A stretch of 25,882 nucleotides of DNA from Porogramme epimiltina. Taxonomy: Eukaryota; Basidiomycota; Agaricomycetes; Polyporales; Polyporaceae. Position 1 is the stretch's first letter, and every line of letters begins with the position of its first letter. Below, one piece after another: positions 20,113-25,882 of this stretch. The position numbers and the translations under genes were made by a program. The stretch covers positions 1 to 25,882 of the forward strand of contig FTLJ01001002.1 of NCBI GenBank assembly GCA_900155495.1, read 5' to 3'. The notes beneath the pieces were generated by a model. The model was not told where the DNA came from. It made no database searches and saw only the letters and a list, made by a program, of their open reading frames with translations.

Positions 20113-20515
20113 ATTTGGACGACTTTATGAGCGCTCTCGATGTGCAACTTGATCTTAGGCGTCGCTGACTTTGATGGGTTTCAGAACGAATTCAGGACGA
20201 CGGTGATGGGATGTTGTACTTCTTGTGGAGAGCTCGCTGTATAGCGGTTGTACGATTTGTTACCAATAAATACCCTTTCTCGATTGTTACCGCTGTAAGC
20301 GATCCTACGGAACTCGACCTCAATGCCTATTGTTATCACGTGACGAGAGCAAGTCTCTGCTGCAGCCTGCCGGTGGCGGGTACAATGAACTCCGTATCTG
20401 AACAAAAGTATGAGATCGTAATGGGTCGACGCTGTTTAGTACAAATCCGGTCTGCCAACGTATACATATCCTACAAATCACCTGTAACGTTCACTTCAAC
20501 ATTGACTCCGACAGC
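20113..20515. other. Tail-to-tail intergenic region
   Basis: This lies between the 3' ends of the nuclease (plus) and the amine oxidase (minus). CAATAAATA near 20265-20273 on the plus strand may be a polyadenylation signal. No gene is recognised. Confidence 0.5.
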
Positions 20516-22712
20516 TCATCTCCCCTGAGCAGAGTAGTAGGACAACCCGAACTCAAGTCCGCCCGCGAGACCCCCCGTGGCCAAAATATGCCGCGGAAGC
20601 AAGCTACCCTTCATGAACTCGTCCACGTCCAGCTCTCCGTCGTCCGAGTGCGGCTCCGGCTTAACTTGCGTAGGGGCCCACCACTCCTTGTTGTACCCCC
20701 AATGCTTGAAGAACTTGAAAAGAAGGGGCTTCCACGCAGGCTCCACGATAAGCAGCTCAAACACGGCCCGCCACGCACTGTCGAGCGCACCCTCAACCCA
20801 CGCGTGGCGCGTGCTGAGCGCCTCGCCGGCGAAGTGGAGATGCCCGCTCGCGGCGGGGGTCGTGAGGCTCTCGTACACCGTGCTGAACTTGCCCGGCCCA
20901 AACAATGCGAAAGCGCCTGTGTGCGTAGCGCGGTCAGCAGGCGTCGCGCCTAAGTGAGTAAGGAAGCTGGGATGCGAACACTTACCCATCGTGTACGGGT
21001 CGTGCGACCAGCTCCACGCGTGGGTGTCGATGAGCTCCCCGCGGAGGAAGTCGAGCGTTACGTCGTGTATGCGCGCAAGCTCGCGCAGGACGAGCTCTAT
21101 GAGCACCGGCTTCAGCTCCTCGTTCGTGATGAGCGCGCTGAGCCGCTCTGCGTCGTCCGTCCAACAGTAGCTCGCGATCAGCGTTGTCGTCTTCCCTTCA
21201 TGCACATCCCCGAACGACGGGTACACGACCGTGCGTAGCGGCGAGTCCGTGTACGTCTGCCCGCCGACGATGTCGAGCGGACGCCCCGCGCTATTCACCG
21301 CCATGGTCCACCATGCGGAGCGGAACTGCATCCCAATCTTGATCGACGGGCCGTACGTGAGGTGGCGGAGGGCGTTGGACTGCATGGGGGTGAGGCCCGC
21401 GGCGCCGAGGTCGACGGCTCGGAGGACGGGGAGGGGAATACTCGTCACGACGTGCGAGAAGCGTTCGCTCGTATTGTTGTTGGTGGTGACGTTGATGCCG
21501 ACGACCTTGCCGTTCGCATCCTCAACTGTCTTGATGCCGGTGACACATTTGTTGAATGTGAAGGCATCTGGGGCCTCACGCTTGACGTATTGGTACATGA
21601 CATATGCGATCTGAAACGCGCCACCACTATGAAGGGTCAGCATCACGCACAAGTCCTGTGGGCAACAGAAACGCACTCGATACACCACCAATCCATCTGC
21701 GCCGTTTCTTCAGTGCTATCAGGTGGCTGCCACCCGAAAGCAATGGCTTCAAGGACGATCTCCGAGAGGGCTCGGTCGTACGCGCCGGTGGAAGTGTCGA
21801 AAGTCTCCATCCAGTTGACTACATCGACAGAAAGAGGTTCGTTGGGGATACCAAACTCCTGCTGGAGAGCGGTACTTGGGCGATATTCAATACTCATATA
21901 TGCACGAGCGGAGTAAAGATCAAAACGCATCAGGTACTCCCAGCCAGTGCCAATAGCGTGATTCGTCATGTCAGCGTATATGCGGCTCGCGAAGGGCTCC
22001 ACGACGTCGTCGATAATCCGCCGATATCCGGCGTTGACGTAGGGGGTCGGGATGACGTCTCGGATGACCGCTTCGGGTTGGAATGAGGTCGATTGCGCGT
22101 CGGACTGTCGGTGAGTCTCTCCGTTGTATGACATCAACGCGTTCGGGTTAGAAGGATAGTACGGCCTAAGTTTCTCGTGAAGCTGGAGGGCGCCATCATT
22201 AATGGGGGGATAGTTGAAGAGATGGAAGACGCGTTGCATTGATGCCATCTGGGGAAAGCGCATCGCGCCGACATCGTAGTAGTTGTAAGGAGCGCCGGCC
22301 TCGTCAGGGAAGGTGTAGGTGAAGAGACGGCCGCCGACGCGTTCGCGGGCCTCAATGATCTTGAAGGGGATACCGAGATCGAGCAAGATGAGGGCCGTGT
22401 ACAGCCCAGTAACACCTACGCACGTATACCGTTAATTCTCGAAAGGAAGGTCGTCCAACCGCTAAACATACCGGCGCCCAGGATGCCCACGGGCTCAGCT
22501 GGCTCGGTAGGCTCTTGGGGGAAACGCGCACTCTCGGACGACTCCCAGTCGATAGGCTCTTTACCAACAGGGAAACTGTCTTTGAGTTTCTTGATTGAAC
22601 GCTCAATGATTCGTTGGCCATAGATGGCGAAGACATCGTCGACGATAGGGAGGCTGTGTGTATCCAAAGAGAGGACGTCGGGAGAGTATTGCAAGGCTGA
22701 GGACAACTTCAT
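20516..22712 (-). CDS. Flavin amine oxidase, L-amino-acid-oxidase-like, 673 aa, four exons
   Basis: Exons on the minus strand: 22712-22472, 22415-21677, 21626-20986 and 20916-20516, with introns of 56, 50 and 69 nt; all joins rebuild family motifs. Residues 75-87 (VGILGAGVTGLYT) are the Rossmann FAD motif, followed after about 20 residues by EARERVGGRLFTYTF. The exon 2/3 join gives WWCIDGGAFQIAY, the GG motif seen in L-amino acid oxidases. The exon 3/4 join gives TMGAFALFGPGKF, then HFAGEALSTRHAWVEGAL, the C-terminal FAD-binding motif. The enzyme should oxidise an amino acid or amine with O2, giving ammonia and H2O2. No signal peptide is evident, so it may be intracellular or peroxisomal, though the C-terminal QGR is not a standard PTS1. 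The 69-nt intron 3 is in frame and without stops, so it can be mistaken for coding. Substrate cannot be read from the sequence. Confidence 0.92.
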
Positions 22713-24224
22713 AGTGAGAAGAGTTTGTTATCAGGATGAGGCCTTGGGGGTGTCGTTCGGGGGATGCTGCTAGGAGTATAAATGGGACATGAGCGGCCAA
22801 TTGAGCGTAATGCCATGGCGCGTCGTGGTGAGGAGGCCCTCTATCTGCCATGAGGGAAGCTGAAAGCGTCAGATGTTAACGTGAAAAAGCCACCCCTCGG
22901 TCGTGGCGGTTGATCATGAGAGGCTGAAATGAGTAAGTTGGGCGGTGACAACGTCACTGATTCCGGCAGAATCTGGCAAACTCCAGCAGATTATCTAGCG
23001 CCCAAGTAATCTTGGCGACATTCAGCACCGTCTAACGGAATTCAGCGACTTTTCATGGAAAGTGCCAAGAATTGCAACGACACGCATTCGCTCTCCAGTC
23101 TCAATAGACACAGATGGCCCACGTCCCGATGTCCCATGAGATAAGTCATGGGGTAGATTAGAGATAATCCAAGCACGCCACTGCTTACGGCCAACCGCTG
23201 TCAATCGAGAACTTACTAACTTGGCACTACTCGCCTGCGAACAGTAGTGTTCATGCGCAAGATATTACTCCTTGCATTGGTTGGTGAGGGAGGTAAGTGA
23301 TAGTAGACCCCATGGTGGAAGGCTTAAGCCATTAGTCACTGATATCCTTCGACTCTGAGTCGTCGGGCCTGGTTTGGATAGCTGAGCATTCCTTCACTAT
23401 CTGAGTGAAACTTTGGGGACGCAGAGTGGTGGTACTAGACGTAACCCTGATGTGATTCCCTCAAGTGACCCCGTAAAGTTGAAACGTGTACTCGGCCTGC
23501 CACGCCGGGGTACACAGCGGCGTATGCTTGTGAACCTGGGCAGACATCGGCATTCGACAGTGGTCAGCTGTAGAAGCAAAAATAGTACCCCAGTGTCTCA
23601 TTTGTCTTCTTTGATTCCAGAATAACGTACTAATTCACTCTCGCTAGGGATGTGTGAGGGTATATCCTGTCGGAGGGCCCATGTTTCCGAGGTTTGAGTC
23701 CTTTTTGGTCCTTTGAGGATGCACTGGAATCTTTTTCTTACGTGCTAGCGTGCGCCACAGGACAACGATCGCATGGCGCTGGCTGCACCCAACCTTACTG
23801 TGAGATGGCTTAGAAATATCCGCCCCGGAAACATACGCATCGCACACCAGCTTGCCTCAGGATGAGCCGTGCCAGAAACACCGGTGTAGTAGCCTGAGCG
23901 CCCGTAGACCATAAGACGAGTAACCCGAAATAGTATTCAGCCCAAGCCTCCGGACGGAAGTAGTTTTCGGACACAGCGAAGAAAGATTGCTGCTGCGGGT
24001 CTGTGCTAACCTTCCTTTCCAAAACACAAACAGCCTCCATTCAATTCTTCAAGGGTTCGCGAACACGCTATCTTCCCAAGCCATCACTACAATCTAATCT
24101 GTAGGTGAGGGTACGACGTGGTCATTCGACTTGGTGTAACTCCGTCAGTATAACCAGTGTACAGTACTGTTACTATAGGTACCCTTTTCGTCACTTTCCG
24201 CCAGGGCGCGCTTCCTCCATTCCC
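22713..24224. other. Intergenic, about 1.5 kb, nothing recognised
   Basis: Short frames only. A minus-strand frame at 23810-24040 and a plus-strand one at 23413-23625 look somewhat protein-like but have no start context, splice partner or family. The region includes the amine oxidase promoter near 22713-22860 and the 3' flank of the ABM-like gene. Confidence 0.45.
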
Positions 24225-25009
24225 CTATGCGACCTTGGCCGCGAGCACCTCGAGCGGCATCACATCCGGCGCCTGAGTAAGGAGCGCATCGACGTTCGCG
24301 AAGAGCGCCTCCGCGACCTTGCCTTGCAGGTGCGCGTCCATGCCCTCCTTGGACGGGAAGAAATCCACGATCCCAAACACACCCGTGCCCGGGAACTCGA
24401 TCGCGTACCACGCCGGCGTCAGCGGCTCCGCCTCGACCAGCGGCACCGCGCCCTGTCCTCCCGTCGTCAGCGTGCGCGCTCTACATGATGACGCCAGAAA
24501 CGGGGAACGCACCTTGAGGAAGTCGCGCACGGCGTCAATTTTGTCCGGCTTCGCCTGCACGAGCACGCGTAGCCCGCACGCGAGGCCCTTCTTCACCTCC
24601 GCCTGGACAAGCCCCATAGGCTTGAACGCACTCGCGATGACCTCGCAAGGCGCGTGTGCGAGGTCCGGCGCGCGGGCGAGCAGCGCGTCCGCGTTCGCCA
24701 TGAGCGCGGCAGCGACGGCCCCCGAGAGGTGCGCGTCGCGCCCCGCGGACGCCGCGAACGTGTCGAAGATCGCGTAGATGGGCTCCGCGGCGGGGGTGGA
24801 AGGCGTGTACTTGACGCCGAACCACTGGAGCGTGCCCGGCTCCTGGTCGCCCGAGAGGAGGCCGTACCCAGTGAGCAGGAAGTCGGCGACTGCGGCGTCT
24901 TGCTCGTGCTTGGCGTGGAGGGGCAGGAAGATACCGAGGGAAGCTGCACAGTAATTGAGTGAGAGAGAACCAATGAGAGGTCGGGTTAGAGGGGCTTACG
25001 GGTAGACAT
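24225..25009 (-). CDS. Tandem ABM-like (dimeric alpha-beta barrel) protein, 222 aa, three exons
   Basis: Exon 1 (25009-25000) is only 10 nt; exons 2 (24943-24513) and 3 (24452-24225) follow, with introns of 56 nt (24999-24944) and 60 nt (24512-24453, CTGAC branch). The protein has two homologous halves: residues about 5-110 and 118-222. Both carry the pattern DAHL.G.VA.AL.AN.DALL..APD, and each has a strand motif ending in an aromatic residue before YAI (IYAIFDTF in the first, WYAIEFPG then FGIVDFF in the second). Such ferredoxin-like barrels are known as antibiotic biosynthesis monooxygenase-type domains; many are heme-independent monooxygenases or stress proteins. Two copies in one chain would let the barrel form within one molecule. 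No signal peptide is seen, so it is probably cytosolic. The exact reaction is unknown. Confidence 0.85.
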
Positions 25010-25105
25010 GGCCAACTGAGGGATCGGGTGGTATGTGCTGGTATTGAAGATGGGAGGATGCGGAGGAGTGCTTGAGATGGGTGGAGATGTACACCCACAC
25101 CCATG

Positions 25106-25112
25106 TTATATA
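25106..25112 (-). promoter_or_regulatory. TATA box of the ABM-like gene
   Basis: TATATAA on the minus strand lies 97 nt before the ATG at 25009. Confidence 0.6.
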
Positions 25113-25882
25113 CATATCCTGTTGCGGGCCGTTGGAAGTTCCCGCGGGATGATGCCGAGCGCGCTCTCCACCTAGACTTCCCAACTTAGAAAGTCAGTAT
25201 GCCCTTTCAATGCGCTCCCACAGGGTTACAGAGCGTCTTGGTCAGATCTGCCCAACTGTCTCATGGCACAAACAGATGGGGTTCGATGCTTGGGTGGACT
25301 ATCGTGGGCTGCGAACCAAGGGGCGGTCCGCTCCTGGCAGATCCATCAGCATGGCTAACTAACACGGACGACCACGCATCTATTGGCTCCCCATACATAC
25401 CGTTCAGACGCCATGGTCAGGCCGCTCGAACCGCACCTTAAACAGCGGCGAATGTTGGCAGGCCACACATCTGCGCTGGTAGATGTGGCCTTCGTTCTCA
25501 CTGTGGGGATCGCCGACGGGGAGGGTGAGAACGCTGACATCGCGCGGAACGCGCTTACCGAGGGCGTCTCACACTCGGGGAGACATCGTCACCTTGACCT
25601 GCTTTTCCGAGCTTCGTGGTTTTGCCCTTGCAACCGCGCAGCTCACTAGTGATGCGACAGTGGGAGTGCCATGGCATGCCCGTGGTCAAGTCGCTGCATG
25701 CCTGGGGCAGATATCTGGGGAAGGTCGTGAGTCGACGAAAGGAAATTTGAACGGGAGATGCACCCACAACACTCCTCTTGGCATATATTGGAGGGATCCA
25801 CAAGAGAGGTTATAATCCAAGTAATGTAATATTGACCAAAAAATACAACAAATAGTCCGCTCTGCCAGCCCGCCGGCGACAG
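25113..25882. other. Right end of window, nothing recognised
   Basis: Overlapping short frames exist on both strands (for example 25383-25649 plus and 25555-25803 minus) but none resembles a protein family or has clear splice sites. A gene running out of the window on the right cannot be excluded. Confidence 0.35.

Noticed and set aside
20950..20985. A 36-nt intron in the amine oxidase (GTAAGT to CTTAG)
   Set aside because: It is too short for this genome, and the longer 69-nt choice ends in ACACAG, has a better branch site and restores the family motif.
23810..24040. Minus-strand frame with a hydrophobic middle, 76 codons
   Set aside because: No start context, splice partner or homology; this length is common by chance.

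Overview
The window looks like nuclear DNA of a filamentous basidiomycete (Agaricomycetes; a polypore-like fungus is a guess). The reconstructed genes carry many short GT-AG introns of about 50-80 nt, with CTGAC/CTAAC-type branch sites. They sit on both strands without operons and show fungal TATA boxes 55-100 nt before the start codon. The protein families fit: Zn2Cys6 regulators, a mitochondrial EF-G, a secreted S1/P1 nuclease, an L-amino-acid-oxidase-like flavoenzyme and a SET5-like SET protein. All exon joins were worked out by hand from reading frame, splice signals and family motifs.

Left part (1 to about 9.6 kb) is mostly decayed coding sequence and repeats. It holds: a dual-specificity-phosphatase-like gene running in from the left edge, with His in place of the catalytic Cys and a frame change after the domain; about 2 kb of non-coding DNA with degenerate repeats; a SET-domain pseudogene (minus strand) with three frame breaks and a lost zinc-ligand Cys, flanked on both sides by clusters of the short word TCGTGA/TCACGA; a small two-exon gene for a 106-aa unknown protein; an intron-retaining, broken partial copy of the mitochondrial EF-G gene found intact 6 kb away; and a zinc-finger-type gene with a TGA stop where a zinc Cys is expected.

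Middle (10.2-15.7 kb): an unrecognised 211-residue coding exon, a Zn2Cys6/coiled-coil reading frame that may belong to the same gene, and the complete seven-exon mitochondrial elongation factor G gene (781 aa, minus strand).

Right part (16-25 kb) is intact: two divergently transcribed paralogues of an unrecognised family of about 155-aa proteins with conserved His-Trp and Cys-Gln-x-Trp motifs; a ten-exon secreted S1/P1 nuclease (321 aa) with a 5-nt micro-exon encoding a zinc ligand; a four-exon flavin amine oxidase (673 aa), tail-to-tail with the nuclease; and a 222-aa protein of two tandem ABM-like (dimeric alpha-beta barrel) domains. There is no operon-like functional unit. The nuclease and amine oxidase could both serve scavenging of nitrogen or phosphate, but that is inference. 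I saw no tRNA, rRNA, CRISPR array or recognisable transposon protein.
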